A DNA stretch of 64,000 nt, from positions 62,001-126,000 of the forward strand of contig JBLIOE010000002.1 in NCBI GenBank assembly GCA_047639555.1, given 5' to 3'. Below the pieces are notes generated by a model. The model was not told where the DNA came from. It saw only the letters and a program-made list of their open reading frames with translations, and made no database searches. Positions 33,621 to 42,772 of the stretch are shown one piece after another. The position numbers were made by a program, and so were the translations under genes. How positions within the stretch are numbered: the first letter of the stretch is position 1; the number at the start of each line of letters is the position of its first letter. Source of the DNA: JAJRXC01 sp047639555 (GTDB taxonomy: Bacteria > Actinomycetota > Acidimicrobiia > Acidimicrobiales > Aldehydirespiratoraceae).

Positions 33621-35129
33621 ATGGCCATTCCGAAGACACTCGGCATCGAAACCGAGTACGGCATTACGCACAAGGGCACTGACGATCCGAACCCCATAGC
33701 CGCCTCATCGGTTCTGATCAACGCGTATCTCTACGACGCCGGATACCGGGCCGAGAGCAAACATCCGAATGTGCACTGGGACTTCATCGACGAGACACCC
33801 GGCATCGACGCTCGCGGCTACGCACCCACTGGTGCGATGCCCCCCGATGTAGAGACTCACCTCGTCAACGCCGTTCTCACCAACGGGGCGCGCTACTACG
33901 TCGACCATGCCCATCCCGAGCTGAGCACACCCGAATGTGCCGACGCCCGCTCGGTTGTGCTCTTCGACCGCGCCGCAGAACTGATCGCGGCACAATCGAT
34001 GGTCGCTTCCGAGAAGCTGCTTCCGCCCGGCGAAGAGATCATCGTCTACAAGAACAACAGCGACGGCAAGGGCAGCAGCTACGGCTGTCACGAGAACTAT
34101 CTTGTCGATCGATCCACACCCTTTGGCCGGATCGTCAACCACTGCACGGCCCATTTCATCACCCGTCAAATCTTCACGGGCGCGGGCAAGGTCGGCGCCG
34201 AAGTGCCCGGCATGGCCACCAACGAAGTTGATTTTCAGCTGACGCAACGGGCCGATTTCTTCGAAGAAGAAGTGGGGCTCGAGACCACGCTCAAACGCCC
34301 GATCATCAACACGCGCGACGAACCGCACGCTGATCCCCGTAAATACCGCCGCCTCCACGTGATTGTGGGTGACGCCAACTGTGCCCAGGTGGCCACCTAC
34401 CTGAAGGTCGGCACCACTGCGCTCATCCTCGCGCTCACCGAAGACGACGCGTTCACCCGCGAGTTCACCTTCGCCACTCCCGTGGCCTCGCTCCGGGCGG
34501 TGTCTCACGACCTCTCGCTAGGCCAGACACTCACGCTCGACGACGGGTCAACGATCACCGCCCTTGAAGTGCAGTGGGACCTCCTCGGTCAGGCCAAGAA
34601 GTACATCGAGGATCGCGGCACGGAAAACGTGGGCGGCGACGTCGCGCTCGACGTGCTGGTCCGGTGGGAAGAGATGCTGGCGGGCCTCGAAGACGATCCG
34701 ATGAGTCTGGCCGGTCAGATCGACTGGGTCGCCAAGTACCGGCTGATCGAGGGTTACCGCGAACGGCACGGCCTCGACTGGAACGATGCTCGTTTACGAG
34801 CCATGGATATCCAGTACAGCGACCTCCGCCCCGAAAAGTCATTGTCGGCCCGCGTCGGCCTCGAACAAATCGTTTCCGACGACGATGCCCGCGTCGCTAT
34901 GACCGAACCGCCGCACGACACCCGCGCCTTCTTCCGGGGCCGTTGCCTTCAGCGGTTCTCTGACAACGTGGTGGCCGCCAACTGGGATTCGATGGTATTT
35001 GATATTGGCACCGAGGCCCTCCGGCGGGTGCCGATGATGGAACCATTGCGCGGTACCGAAGCGCATGTGGGTACGTTGTTCGATGAGTGCGACTCAGCGG
35101 CGGACTTGCTTCGCCGACTGGGAAACTAA
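33621..35129 (+). CDS. dop: Dop: deamidase/depupylase of Pup
   Basis: 502 residues of the glutamine-synthetase-like PafA/Dop family. It begins LGIETEYGITHKG, with ATP/metal segments YVDHAHPELSTPEC and NNSDGKGSSYGCHENY and the INTRDEPHAD block. The longer N-terminal insertion after residue 20 (ASSVLINAYLYDAGY...) marks it as Dop rather than PafA. It deamidates the C-terminal Gln of Pup to Glu and removes Pup from proteins. ATG 33621 is set by the leaderless promoter. Pup follows after 26 nt. Confidence 0.95.
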   Translation: MAIPKTLGIETEYGITHKGTDDPNPIAASSVLINAYLYDAGYRAESKHPNVHWDFIDETPGIDARGYAPTGAMPPDVETHLVNAVLTNGARYYVDHAHPELSTPECADARSVVLFDRAAELIAAQSMVASEKLLPPGEEIIVYKNNSDGKGSSYGCHENYLVDRSTPFGRIVNHCTAHFITRQIFTGAGKVGAEVPGMATNEVDFQLTQRADFFEEEVGLETTLKRPIINTRDEPHADPRKYRRLHVIVGDANCAQVATYLKVGTTALILALTEDDAFTREFTFATPVASLRAVSHDLSLGQTLTLDDGSTITALEVQWDLLGQAKKYIEDRGTENVGGDVALDVLVRWEEMLAGLEDDPMSLAGQIDWVAKYRLIEGYRERHGLDWNDARLRAMDIQYSDLRPEKSLSARVGLEQIVSDDDARVAMTEPPHDTRAFFRGRCLQRFSDNVVAANWDSMVFDIGTEALRRVPMMEPLRGTEAHVGTLFDECDSAADLLRRLGN

Positions 35130-35155
35130 GAGACCGAGACCACGGGGAGACGCGA

Positions 35156-35350
35156 ATGGCCGAGCGTGAACAGATCCGCAAGCCCGCTCCAACGGAGCGC
35201 GAAAACGAGAGCGCAGCAGCGCCCACCACCTCCGAGAAGGGCGAGGAGCTCAAGGCTGAGCTCGACGACCTGCTCGATGAGATCGACGAGGTCCTTGAGA
35301 CCAACGCCGAGGACTTTGTGAAGTCCTACATTCAAAAAGGCGGCCAGTAG
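35156..35350 (+). CDS. pup: Pup: prokaryotic ubiquitin-like protein
   Basis: 64 residues, disordered and acidic, ending YIQKGGQ. The C-terminal Gln must be deamidated by Dop before PafA can ligate Pup to substrate lysines. The helical segment (about 28-50, ELKAELDDLLDEIDEVLE) binds the ARC coiled coil. ATG 35156 has GGGGAGA 5 nt upstream. Confidence 0.97.
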   Translation: MAEREQIRKPAPTERENESAAAPTTSEKGEELKAELDDLLDEIDEVLETNAEDFVKSYIQKGGQ

Positions 35351-35353
35351 GCC

Positions 35354-36160
35354 GTGAATCTCCCGCTCTTTCGGCCGCACGACGATCCGGGGCCGAGCTT
35401 TGCAGAGCTGCTGCGTCGCAGTGGCTTCGACGACCTCGTCACCGTCGACCACGGCAGCACCGACGCGCCGATTCCCGTGAGCGACTATCGCCACGGCACC
35501 ACCTGTGTCGCCCTTCGTTACGCCGACGGTGTGCTCCTCGCGGGTGACCGCCGGGCAACATCGGGCAACCTCATCAGCCATCGCACGCTCGAGAAGGTCT
35601 ACCCAGCCGACGGCCACAGTGGCGTCGCAATTGCCGGAGCCGCCGGCCCCGCCATTGAGATGGTCCGGCTCTTCCAGCTGCAACTCGAGCACTACGAGAA
35701 GGTCGAGGGCAACTCGCTCAGCCTCGAGGGCAAGGCCAATCAGCTCAGCCAGATGATCCGCAACAACCTTCCCGCCGCGATGCAGGGCCTCGCCGTAGTG
35801 CCGATCTTTGCTGGCTTCGATCTTGGCCGAGAAGAGGGGCGACTTTTCGAATTCGACATCACCGGTGGCCGCTACGAGGAAATGCAGCACGCAGCCACGG
35901 GCTCGGGTTCTTTACACGCGGGCACTGTCCTCAAGCTGGGCTTTCGCGAAGGTTTTGATGCCGGCACCGTTACTGACCTCGCCCTCGAGTCGCTGTTCGA
36001 AGCAGCCGACGAAGACTCCGCCACGGGCGGACCCGACCCCATCCGAGGGATCTACCCGGTTGTGGCGCTCATCACGGCCGATGGTTACACCCGAATCGAC
36101 GACGCCGAACTCGCCGACCGCACCCAGGCGCTGCTTGAGCGTCGCCGCAACAACGTCTAG
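35354..36160 (+). CDS. prcB: 20S proteasome beta subunit
   Basis: 268 residues. A 48-residue propeptide ends in RHG, exposing Thr49 (HG|TTCVAL) as the catalytic nucleophile after autolysis. The Asp and Lys of the active site fall in YADGV and GDRRATSGN. GTG 35354 follows the pup stop by 3 nt. It forms the proteolytic inner rings of the 20S core with PrcA. Confidence 0.97.
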   Translation: MNLPLFRPHDDPGPSFAELLRRSGFDDLVTVDHGSTDAPIPVSDYRHGTTCVALRYADGVLLAGDRRATSGNLISHRTLEKVYPADGHSGVAIAGAAGPAIEMVRLFQLQLEHYEKVEGNSLSLEGKANQLSQMIRNNLPAAMQGLAVVPIFAGFDLGREEGRLFEFDITGGRYEEMQHAATGSGSLHAGTVLKLGFREGFDAGTVTDLALESLFEAADEDSATGGPDPIRGIYPVVALITADGYTRIDDAELADRTQALLERRRNNV

Positions 36161-36169
36161 GAGCCTGAT

Positions 36170-36853
36170 ATGAACATGCCCTTCTACGTTGCCCCTGAAC
36201 AGGTGATGAAAGACCGCGCCGATTACGCCCGCAAAGGGATCGCCCGGGGCCGGAGCCTGATCGCGTTCCGATTCGTCGACGGCATCGCAATCTGCGCCGA
36301 AAACACCTCGTCCACCCTGCGCAAAGTCAGCGAGATCTACGACCGCATTGCGTTCGCCGGTGTCGGCAAATACAACGAGTTCGATCAGTTGCGCATCGCC
36401 GGCGTCCGCCATGCCGACCTCAAGGGCTACTCCTTCAGTCGAGAAGACGTCGATGCACGAAGCCTGGCCAATCAATACGCCCAAAGTCTTGGTCAGGTGT
36501 TTACGCACGAAATGAAGCCGATGGAGGTCGAGATCCTCGTCGCGGAGATCGGCGCGGCAGCCGATGGTGCAGGCGATCAGCTCTTCCACATCTTGTACGA
36601 CGGCACGGTGATGGATGAAGACATGTCGGTTGTGCTCGGCGGCGAGACCGACACAATCTCCGGTCGCTTCGGAACCCTCGAAACACCACCCACCCTGTCC
36701 GTTGGTCTCAAGCAGGCGGTTGGGGCGCTCAACGGCCCCGATCGTGAACTTACGCCCGCCGGGCTGGAAGTCGCTGTTCTCGAGCGAGGGATTGGCCGCA
36801 GGGCCTTCCGTCGCCTCGATGATGCCGAAGTGGCATCGCTCCTCGACGAATAG
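36170..36853 (+). CDS. prcA: 20S proteasome alpha subunit
   Basis: 227 residues with the alpha-type N-terminus (MPFYVAPEQVMKDRADYARKGI) that forms the gate. No propeptide and no catalytic Thr, as expected. GGAG lies about 8 nt before ATG 36170. The outer rings receive ARC through its QYL tail. Confidence 0.96.
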   Translation: MNMPFYVAPEQVMKDRADYARKGIARGRSLIAFRFVDGIAICAENTSSTLRKVSEIYDRIAFAGVGKYNEFDQLRIAGVRHADLKGYSFSREDVDARSLANQYAQSLGQVFTHEMKPMEVEILVAEIGAAADGAGDQLFHILYDGTVMDEDMSVVLGGETDTISGRFGTLETPPTLSVGLKQAVGALNGPDRELTPAGLEVAVLERGIGRRAFRRLDDAEVASLLDE

Positions 36854-36922
36854 TCCTCATCGCCAGCACCAACATCACCGTCGTTCAGGGGGGCGCATCC
36901 GCCCAACCGAGGGCGAGGCAGT

Positions 36923-36928
36923 TAGGTT
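36923..36928 (+). promoter_or_regulatory. -10 element of a leaderless promoter for pafA
   Basis: TAGGTT ends 6 nt before GTG 36935, in the 81-nt gap after prcA. It would let pafA-pafB-pafC be expressed apart from the proteasome genes. Confidence 0.45.
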
Positions 36929-36934
36929 GTCGAC

Positions 36935-38293
36935 GTGCAGCGTCGGATCTTCGGAATCGAGAACGAGTACGGGGTTACCTGCACATTGAACGGTCAGCGT
37001 CGGCTTAGTCCCGACGAGGTCGCCCGTTACCTCTTTCGCCGCGTTGTCTCGTGGGGGCGGAGCAGCAACGTCTTCCTCGGCAATGGCGCCCGGCTCTACC
37101 TCGATGTCGGGAGTCACCCCGAATACGCGACCCCGGAGTGCGACTCAGTCCATGACTTGGTCGTCCACGACAAAGCCGGCGAACGGATTCTCGAACAGCT
37201 CCTCACCAGCGCCGAGGAGCGCCTCAGCGACGAGGGCATCAACGGCGACATCTATCTCTTCAAAAACAACACTGATTCCGCGGGCAACAGTTACGGCTGC
37301 CACGAGAACTACTGCACCAGCCGTAAGGATGAATTCAGCTCCTACAGCGAAGTATTGATTCCGTTTCTCGTCAGCCGTCAGATCTATGCCGGGGCCGGCA
37401 AGGTGCTGCAGACCGCGCGCGGCGCGATGTATTGCGTCAGCCAGCGAGCCGAACACATCTGGGAAGGCGTATCGTCGGCCACCACCCGCTCTCGCCCCAT
37501 AATCAACACTCGCGACGAACCCCACGCCGATGCGGAGCGGTACCGCCGTCTTCACGTCATCGTCGGCGATTCCAACATGAGCGAATACGCGAACTACCTG
37601 AAGGTCGGTGCGTGTGCGCTCATGCTGCGCATGCTCGAAGAACCGCAGGTCGTGCTGCGCGACATGACACTCGAGAATCCAATTCGGGCGATCCGCGAGA
37701 TCAGCCACGACACGACATGCACCCGGCGGGTACGACTCGCCAATGGTCGCGAGGTGTCCGCCCTCGACATCCAAAGCGAATACCTCAACCGGGCCATCCG
37801 CTTCGCCGAGCACAACGAACTCTCCGACCAAGAACAGCTGGCGCTCGAGATGTGGGAGCACTGCCTCACGGCGCTCGCCGATGACCCGATGAAACTCGAT
37901 CGCGAGATCGACTGGGTAATCAAGTACAAGCTCATGGAGGGCTACCGCGAGCGCCATGGACTCGAACTGAGTGACGCTCGGGTCGCCCTCATCGATCTGC
38001 AATACCACGACGTCAACCGCGAACGCGGCCTCTTCTATCGGATGCAAAAGCGCGGCATGGTCGAACGTATGGTCACCGACGAGGAGATCTCCCACGCCGT
38101 GGAGCACCCGCCACAGACCACCCGCGCCCGTCTCCGCGGCGAGTTCATTCGGCGAGCAAAAGAGCAAAAACGTGACTACACCGTTGATTGGGTTCACCTG
38201 AAGCTCAACGATCAGGCGCAGCGGACGGTCTTGTGTAAAGACCCGTTCAAGGCCCATGACGAACGCGTAGAAAAGCTCATCGCCAGTCTCTGA
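36935..38293 (+). CDS. pafA: PafA: Pup-protein ligase
   Basis: 452 residues. It begins IFGIENEYGVT and has YATPECDS, NNTDSAGNSYGCHENY and INTRDEPHADAERYRRLH; the short form lacks the Dop insertion. It forms an isopeptide bond between the Pup C-terminal Glu and a substrate Lys using ATP. The stop overlaps the pafB ATG by 1 nt. Confidence 0.97.
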   Translation: MQRRIFGIENEYGVTCTLNGQRRLSPDEVARYLFRRVVSWGRSSNVFLGNGARLYLDVGSHPEYATPECDSVHDLVVHDKAGERILEQLLTSAEERLSDEGINGDIYLFKNNTDSAGNSYGCHENYCTSRKDEFSSYSEVLIPFLVSRQIYAGAGKVLQTARGAMYCVSQRAEHIWEGVSSATTRSRPIINTRDEPHADAERYRRLHVIVGDSNMSEYANYLKVGACALMLRMLEEPQVVLRDMTLENPIRAIREISHDTTCTRRVRLANGREVSALDIQSEYLNRAIRFAEHNELSDQEQLALEMWEHCLTALADDPMKLDREIDWVIKYKLMEGYRERHGLELSDARVALIDLQYHDVNRERGLFYRMQKRGMVERMVTDEEISHAVEHPPQTTRARLRGEFIRRAKEQKRDYTVDWVHLKLNDQAQRTVLCKDPFKAHDERVEKLIASL

Positions 38294-39183
38294 TGGACAA
38301 GCTCGAACGTCTTCTCAATCTGGCCGCGGCGCTGCTCGACGCCGAGCGCCCCCTTACCGCTGACGACCTTCGCGACCGCATCGGGGGTTACCCCGAGGCC
38401 AAGGCGTCCTTCCGTCGTGCCTTCGAGCGCGACAAAGACGACCTGCGGGCAATGGGGCTCCCGATCCGCGTCGAAAACGTTCCCGGTGCCGATCCGCCCA
38501 TCGATGGGTATCGCATGCGGCGCGCCGAATACACCGATGCTGAGCTCCGACTCGAACCCGACGAACTTGCGGCCCTCCACCTGGCCACCAACCTCGTTCG
38601 CCTCGATGGCGCCCGCGACGGCATTCGCAAGCTCGGCGGCAGCATCGGGGAGGCGGCCGACGAGGTGGCCAGCGTGCCATTCGACGATGCGCTCGCGGTG
38701 ATGATCGCGGCCGCGGCCGACCGTCGGGCCGTCACGTTCACCTACAACGATGCGCCTCGCACCGTCGAACCCTGGCGTCTGTCGTTTTCTCGCGGTCATT
38801 GGTATCTCACCGGCTGGGATCAGATGCGCGACGCCAAACGGCTCTACCGAGTCGACCGCATAGCGGGCCAGGTCGAGTTGGGCGACGCTGCAACCCGCGA
38901 TGTCGGCCAGATCAACGATCCGAGCGACCTGCGAGGCTGGGAGCTCGGCGACGGTGAGCCTGTCCGTGCCCGCGTGCGCGTCGATGCGGTCCAAGCCGCC
39001 CACGCCCGACACCTTCTGGGCAGCGTGGAGGAGCTTCCCGATGGGGGAGTGATCGTCGAACTCGACGTGCGCAACCCTGAAGCATTCCGATCATTCGTAC
39101 TGAGCTTTCTTGACCACGCGGAAGTGCTCGAACCTCCTGAGCTTCGCCAGTCGATCATCGATTGGCTGGAGGCGTGTCGATGA
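38293..39183 (+). CDS. pafB: PafB: WYL-domain transcriptional regulator
   Basis: 296 residues: an N-terminal winged helix-turn-helix (KLERLLNLAAALLDAERPLTADDL) and a WYL domain (FTYNDAPRTVEPWRLSFSRGHWYLTGWDQ), then the WCX extension. In mycobacteria PafB pairs with PafC to activate DNA-damage genes independently of LexA. Its stop overlaps pafC by 4 nt (ATGA). Confidence 0.93.
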   Translation: MDKLERLLNLAAALLDAERPLTADDLRDRIGGYPEAKASFRRAFERDKDDLRAMGLPIRVENVPGADPPIDGYRMRRAEYTDAELRLEPDELAALHLATNLVRLDGARDGIRKLGGSIGEAADEVASVPFDDALAVMIAAAADRRAVTFTYNDAPRTVEPWRLSFSRGHWYLTGWDQMRDAKRLYRVDRIAGQVELGDAATRDVGQINDPSDLRGWELGDGEPVRARVRVDAVQAAHARHLLGSVEELPDGGVIVELDVRNPEAFRSFVLSFLDHAEVLEPPELRQSIIDWLEACR

Positions 39184-40139
39184 GCGCCAAACTGACCGCA
39201 AAAGAACGTATGGCGCGGCTTCTCGCCGTCATCCCGTGGGTCGTCGAACAAGACGGCGCGCCGCTCGACGAGATCAGCGAACGCTTCGACTATCCGCGGG
39301 CCCAACTCGTCGAGGACTTGACCGAAGTCGTCTTGTTTGTCGGGGTGTATCCCTTCACCCCCGATTCGTTGATCGAAGTCGATATCACCGATGACAAGGT
39401 TGAGATTCGCTACGCCGATTGGTTCTCACAACCGCTCCGCCTCACGCCAGAAGAGGGCGCTCGACTTCTCACCGCCGGCCGGTCCGTCCTGACGCTGAGC
39501 GAGGGCGACACCGACAACGCCGCAAGTGCGCTCCTTCGTGCGCTGACGAAGCTCGGAATGGCGCTCGGAGATGGCGCCGACCAGGCCGTCGACGTCCGCC
39601 TCGGCGATGCCCCCGAAGCGATCCTCGACACGCTGCGTGAGTCGATCGCGTCCGGCACCCAGGTTGCGCTCGACTACTACACATATGGCCGAGACGAGCT
39701 CACCTCGCGTCGTGTCGATCCCGCCCGAGTCTTCAGCGACCACGGCAATTGGTACCTGCACGGGTTCTGCCATCGCGCCGATGCCGAACGCGTCTTTCGG
39801 GTCGACCGCATTCGCGATGCGCACCGCACTGATGATGCGATCGTCCACGCCCTCGAGGGCGGCGGCGGATCGTTCACTCCACGCGGCGACGACCCCCGAA
39901 TCCGTCTCCGTCTGCCTGCTGATGCAGCGTGGGTCGTGGAGCACTATCCCACCGAGGCCGCCGTCGTCGCCGACGATGGTTCGATCGATGTCACGATGGC
40001 CGTCACCGCTGTCCCGTGGCTCGAACGTTTGCTCCTACGGCTCGGCCCGACCACCGAAATCATCGAGGCACCCGCACCCCTCGATGCCAACCTCGTGAGC
40101 GCCGCCGCCGAACGCACCCTTCGCCGGTACCAGCCCTAA
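39180..40139 (+). CDS. pafC: PafC: WYL-domain transcriptional regulator
   Basis: 319 residues. N-terminal HTH (RMARLLAVIPWVVEQDGAPLDEIS) and WYL domain (VALDYYTYGRDELTSRRVDPARVFSDHGNWYLHGFCH) match PafC. ATG 39180 overlaps the pafB stop, giving the equimolar expression expected for the heterodimer. Confidence 0.93.
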   Translation: MSAKLTAKERMARLLAVIPWVVEQDGAPLDEISERFDYPRAQLVEDLTEVVLFVGVYPFTPDSLIEVDITDDKVEIRYADWFSQPLRLTPEEGARLLTAGRSVLTLSEGDTDNAASALLRALTKLGMALGDGADQAVDVRLGDAPEAILDTLRESIASGTQVALDYYTYGRDELTSRRVDPARVFSDHGNWYLHGFCHRADAERVFRVDRIRDAHRTDDAIVHALEGGGGSFTPRGDDPRIRLRLPADAAWVVEHYPTEAAVVADDGSIDVTMAVTAVPWLERLLLRLGPTTEIIEAPAPLDANLVSAAAERTLRRYQP

Positions 40140-40184
40140 CGATCTCGAATCCCGGGGGTCGACTTCTGCGGCGGAGTGGCCGGG

Positions 40185-40190
40185 TACCCT
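40185..40190 (+). promoter_or_regulatory. -10 element of a leaderless promoter for lepB
   Basis: TACCCT ends 7 nt before GTG 40198; no Shine-Dalgarno is present. Confidence 0.4.
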
Positions 40191-40197
40191 CTCGCAA

Positions 40198-40866
40198 GTG
40201 ACCGAAGACGGACCCGACCCCAGCCTTCCCGGCGACGAACTCGCTCCGGAAGACGGCTTTTGGGCCGCTGATGCCGACGCTCCCTCGGCGGCTCCCCGCT
40301 CAACGGTGCAGTCACAGCTTCGCACCTTGATCGAATGGGCCGGAGTAGCGGTCGGTGCTCTCGCGGTCGCGCTCCTCATCAAAGCCTTCCTGCTCCAGGC
40401 GTTCTATATCCCCACGGCGTCAATGGACCCGACGCTGGCGGAGAACGATCGCGTCCTCGTCAACAAACTGAGCTACCGGATTGGCGACGTACAACGAGGC
40501 GACATCATCGTGTTCTCTCGCCCCGCTGGCGCTCCGGGCACGATCGACGACTTCATCAAGCGGGTCATCGCCCTTCCGGGAGAAACTATCTCGTTCAGCG
40601 AGGGCGACGTCTTTATCGATGGCCGCTCGTTGTCCGAGGACTATGTCCACGATGCGCCGAGCACCAGCAGCGACATCATTCCTGGCTGCGACAATGCACC
40701 CGCGCTCACCGACACCTGCCAGGTACCCGACGACATGGTCTTCGTGATGGGCGACAATCGCCGGGCCAGCTTCGACAGCCGCCGATTCGGTCCGGTTGGT
40801 ACCGACACCATCGTCGGGCGCGCCTTCCTGAAGGTGTGGCCCCTCGGCGATATCGGCTTTCTCTAG
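40198..40866 (+). CDS. lepB: Signal peptidase I
   Basis: 222 residues. After a 40-residue acidic cytoplasmic tail a single helix (about 45-65) anchors the protein; the catalytic Ser75 is in IPTASMDPTL and Lys121 in DDFIKRVIALPGE. The GDNR..S.DSR box follows near 185. It cleaves signal peptides on the outer face of the membrane, including those exported by the Tat genes 2 kb downstream. Confidence 0.94.
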   Translation: MTEDGPDPSLPGDELAPEDGFWAADADAPSAAPRSTVQSQLRTLIEWAGVAVGALAVALLIKAFLLQAFYIPTASMDPTLAENDRVLVNKLSYRIGDVQRGDIIVFSRPAGAPGTIDDFIKRVIALPGETISFSEGDVFIDGRSLSEDYVHDAPSTSSDIIPGCDNAPALTDTCQVPDDMVFVMGDNRRASFDSRRFGPVGTDTIVGRAFLKVWPLGDIGFL

Positions 40867-40875
40867 CCGCCCCAG

Positions 40876-41580
40876 TCAGTCAAACGTGGCGGCAACCGCC
40901 GCCATACGTTCAGGGTGGTCTCCGGTGACCGCATCAATGCCCATGTCGATCAACCGCGCCAGCTGACGTTCGAAGTCGGCTCCCTCGGCGAAGGCGAGCA
41001 CACCGAAACGGTGAAAGAGCGCCACCATGCCACCCGACCAGTCGGTTTCGGACATGGAGACGGCATCAATGCGGGCGGCTGCCAACTCGGCGGCTCGGCG
41101 TTCTGGCCCGAGTTCCATGTTGTCCAAGCTCGCACTGTTGACTAACTGCACTTCGGGGGCGACATCACGCCATGCGGCCAGTACCTCCGGGTCGGTGTGG
41201 GCGAGCCACAGCCGATCGGCGCTCTCCATAGCGCGGGCCGTGGCGATCGCCGTCGGTCCATGGTCGGCGTCGTCGATCCGCACGCGAATGGGCAGGTCAC
41301 CGCTGACCTCCAGCAGCTCAGCGAGCGTGACGAAGCCGTCGGGTAGACCAGCCGCGTTCACCCGGCTGATTTTTTGGCGACGTCCACGACGGGCGTATGG
41401 ATCGCGATTGAGGACCACAACGCCGTCCAACGTCACCCAGCCATCACACTGGATGCCGGTGGCTCCGAGCTTGATAGCGAGTCGAAATGCCTCCAAAGAG
41501 TGCTCTCGTTCGTTCGCGCGGGCACCGCGATGTGCAAAGAGGATGGCGCGGTCCAGGAGCGATGGAAGGCGTGTGCCCAT
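40876..41580 (-). CDS. Glycerophosphodiester phosphodiesterase-like protein, active site altered
   Basis: 234 residues with the GDPD TIM-barrel outline: LFAHRGARANEREHSLEAF, GATGIQCDGWVTLDGVVVLNRDP and a C-terminal MGIDAVTGDHPERM. Of the usual catalytic set, H17-R18 remains, but the PENT motif reads EREHS, the metal-binding ExD reads Q44-C-D46, and the second His of HD is N58-R59-D60. The enzyme that frees glycerol 3-phosphate needs these residues, so this copy may be inactive or have changed chemistry. ATG 41580 is preferred over 41592 and 41628. It converges on lepB. Confidence 0.8.
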   Translation of the reverse strand: MGTRLPSLLDRAILFAHRGARANEREHSLEAFRLAIKLGATGIQCDGWVTLDGVVVLNRDPYARRGRRQKISRVNAAGLPDGFVTLAELLEVSGDLPIRVRIDDADHGPTAIATARAMESADRLWLAHTDPEVLAAWRDVAPEVQLVNSASLDNMELGPERRAAELAAARIDAVSMSETDWSGGMVALFHRFGVLAFAEGADFERQLARLIDMGIDAVTGDHPERMAAVAATFD

Positions 41581-41747
41581 GCTGCATGATCCCATCTCTA
41601 GGGACCGATGACACACGCGGAACGACATTCACCAAGAACTGAGTCCGATGAACCACCGAAACCAGGCCTCGCGGCCCTTTAGGAGGGTGCAAGACTTGCC
41701 GATGGATGACAGCACACGGGCATAACGAATGGGGCACCCTCCGCACT

Positions 41748-42080
41748 ATGGCTACGATCCGAGCAAGTTGCGAAGAATGCGGAGACGTAGAACTGACGAC
41801 GGCTGATGTCCGCGTTCGGGTCTGCACCGACGATAATCGCGGCGAGTACAGCTTCCGCTGTCCGACCTGCGTGATGACCGTGGTGAAGTCCGCCGAGCCG
41901 CGCACGATTGATCTTCTCATCGCCTCCGGTGTCTCGATGGATACATGGTCGCTCCCTGCGGAGCTCGGCGAGGCGAAGGTCGGCCGGCCGATCACCCACG
42001 ACGATCTTCTCGAGTTCCACGACAAGCTGCACGACAGCTCATCGTGGAACGAAGCCTTGTCGCACCTTCTCGATAACTGA
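41748..42080 (+). CDS. Small zinc-ribbon hypothetical protein
   Basis: 110 residues. Two CxxC knuckles, CEEC (9-12) and CPTC (about 42-45), form a zinc ribbon in the N-terminal half; the C-terminal half is helical and acidic. Upstream, 41581-41747 is a divergent promoter region shared with the GDPD-like gene. No family recognised; DNA, RNA or protein binding is possible. Confidence 0.7.
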   Translation: MATIRASCEECGDVELTTADVRVRVCTDDNRGEYSFRCPTCVMTVVKSAEPRTIDLLIASGVSMDTWSLPAELGEAKVGRPITHDDLLEFHDKLHDSSSWNEALSHLLDN

Positions 42081-42165
42081 CCCCAGCGAGAGCTGGGTGG
42101 TCGAGGCGCCAGCCGCCAGTTGCGGAGCTGTGGAATGCATCACCGTTTGTTCATGAAGCGATCAG

Positions 42166-42171
42166 TAGCGT
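42166..42171 (+). promoter_or_regulatory. -10 element of a leaderless promoter
   Basis: TAGCGT ends 7 nt before GTG 42179, start of the small membrane protein ahead of tatA. Confidence 0.4.
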
Positions 42172-42178
42172 CGTCCTC

Positions 42179-42433
42179 GTGAGTTGGACCCTGCTGGCCC
42201 CGGCCTTCTCGATCGTTGTCACCCTGGTCGTGCTGGCATGGGCCATGCACCGCGTCGAAGCCGAGCTCCAGCAGCTTCGTTTGTCGTTGCAGCGGAGCCG
42301 AGTGGCCGCCGTCGCCACCGACGAACTCCAGAGAGATGCTCGTCGCGTTGCCTCCGAGATCGGACGAATCGACGAGAAGAACCGGCACCGTCGCGAACGG
42401 CGCCGATCCCGACGAGTCCACGACCGTCGATAG
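42179..42433 (+). CDS. Small membrane protein upstream of tatA
   Basis: 84 residues: one N-terminal transmembrane helix (about 4-23) followed by a long charged coiled-coil-like helix (HRVEAELQQLRLSLQ...) and an Arg-rich end. The GTG start is supported by the leaderless element. It lies 9 nt upstream of tatA; a role in Tat export is only suggested by position. Confidence 0.6.
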   Translation: MSWTLLAPAFSIVVTLVVLAWAMHRVEAELQQLRLSLQRSRVAAVATDELQRDARRVASEIGRIDEKNRHRRERRRSRRVHDRR

Positions 42434-42442
42434 GCTGACCGC

Positions 42443-42772
42443 ATGTTTTCGAACATCGGCGGCCTTGAGGTCGTATTTGTCGCCATGGTGGCCTTGATCA
42501 TTCTTGGTCCGAACAAACTTCCTGAAGCCGCGCGCCAGATCGGCAAGTTCGTCGGTGAAGCGCGAAAGATCTCTAGCGGGTTCCAGCGAGAGTTCCGCGA
42601 GGCCATCCAGGAACCGATCCAGGAGGCCGAGGCGCGGGCCCGCGGTGCGGTCACCAACACCAAGAAGGCAATTGTCGAACCCTTCAACATCGACACCAAG
42701 ACACCAGCGCCGGCGGCCAAGCCTGACGCAGAGGAGCCTGCCGCCAACGAGCCGCCAGTGAACGATGACTGA
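42443..42772 (+). CDS. tatA: TatA/TatB-type twin-arginine translocase subunit
   Basis: 109 residues: a short membrane helix with the hinge VALIILGPNKLPEAARQIGK, then an amphipathic helix and an acidic Pro/Ala-rich tail. The GPxKLP hinge and the long second helix look closer to TatB than TatA; only one such gene is here. TAGGCT at 42431-42436 ends 6 nt before the ATG. It overlaps tatC by 8 nt and forms the folded-protein export channel with it. Confidence 0.88.
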   Translation: MFSNIGGLEVVFVAMVALIILGPNKLPEAARQIGKFVGEARKISSGFQREFREAIQEPIQEAEARARGAVTNTKKAIVEPFNIDTKTPAPAAKPDAEEPAANEPPVNDD

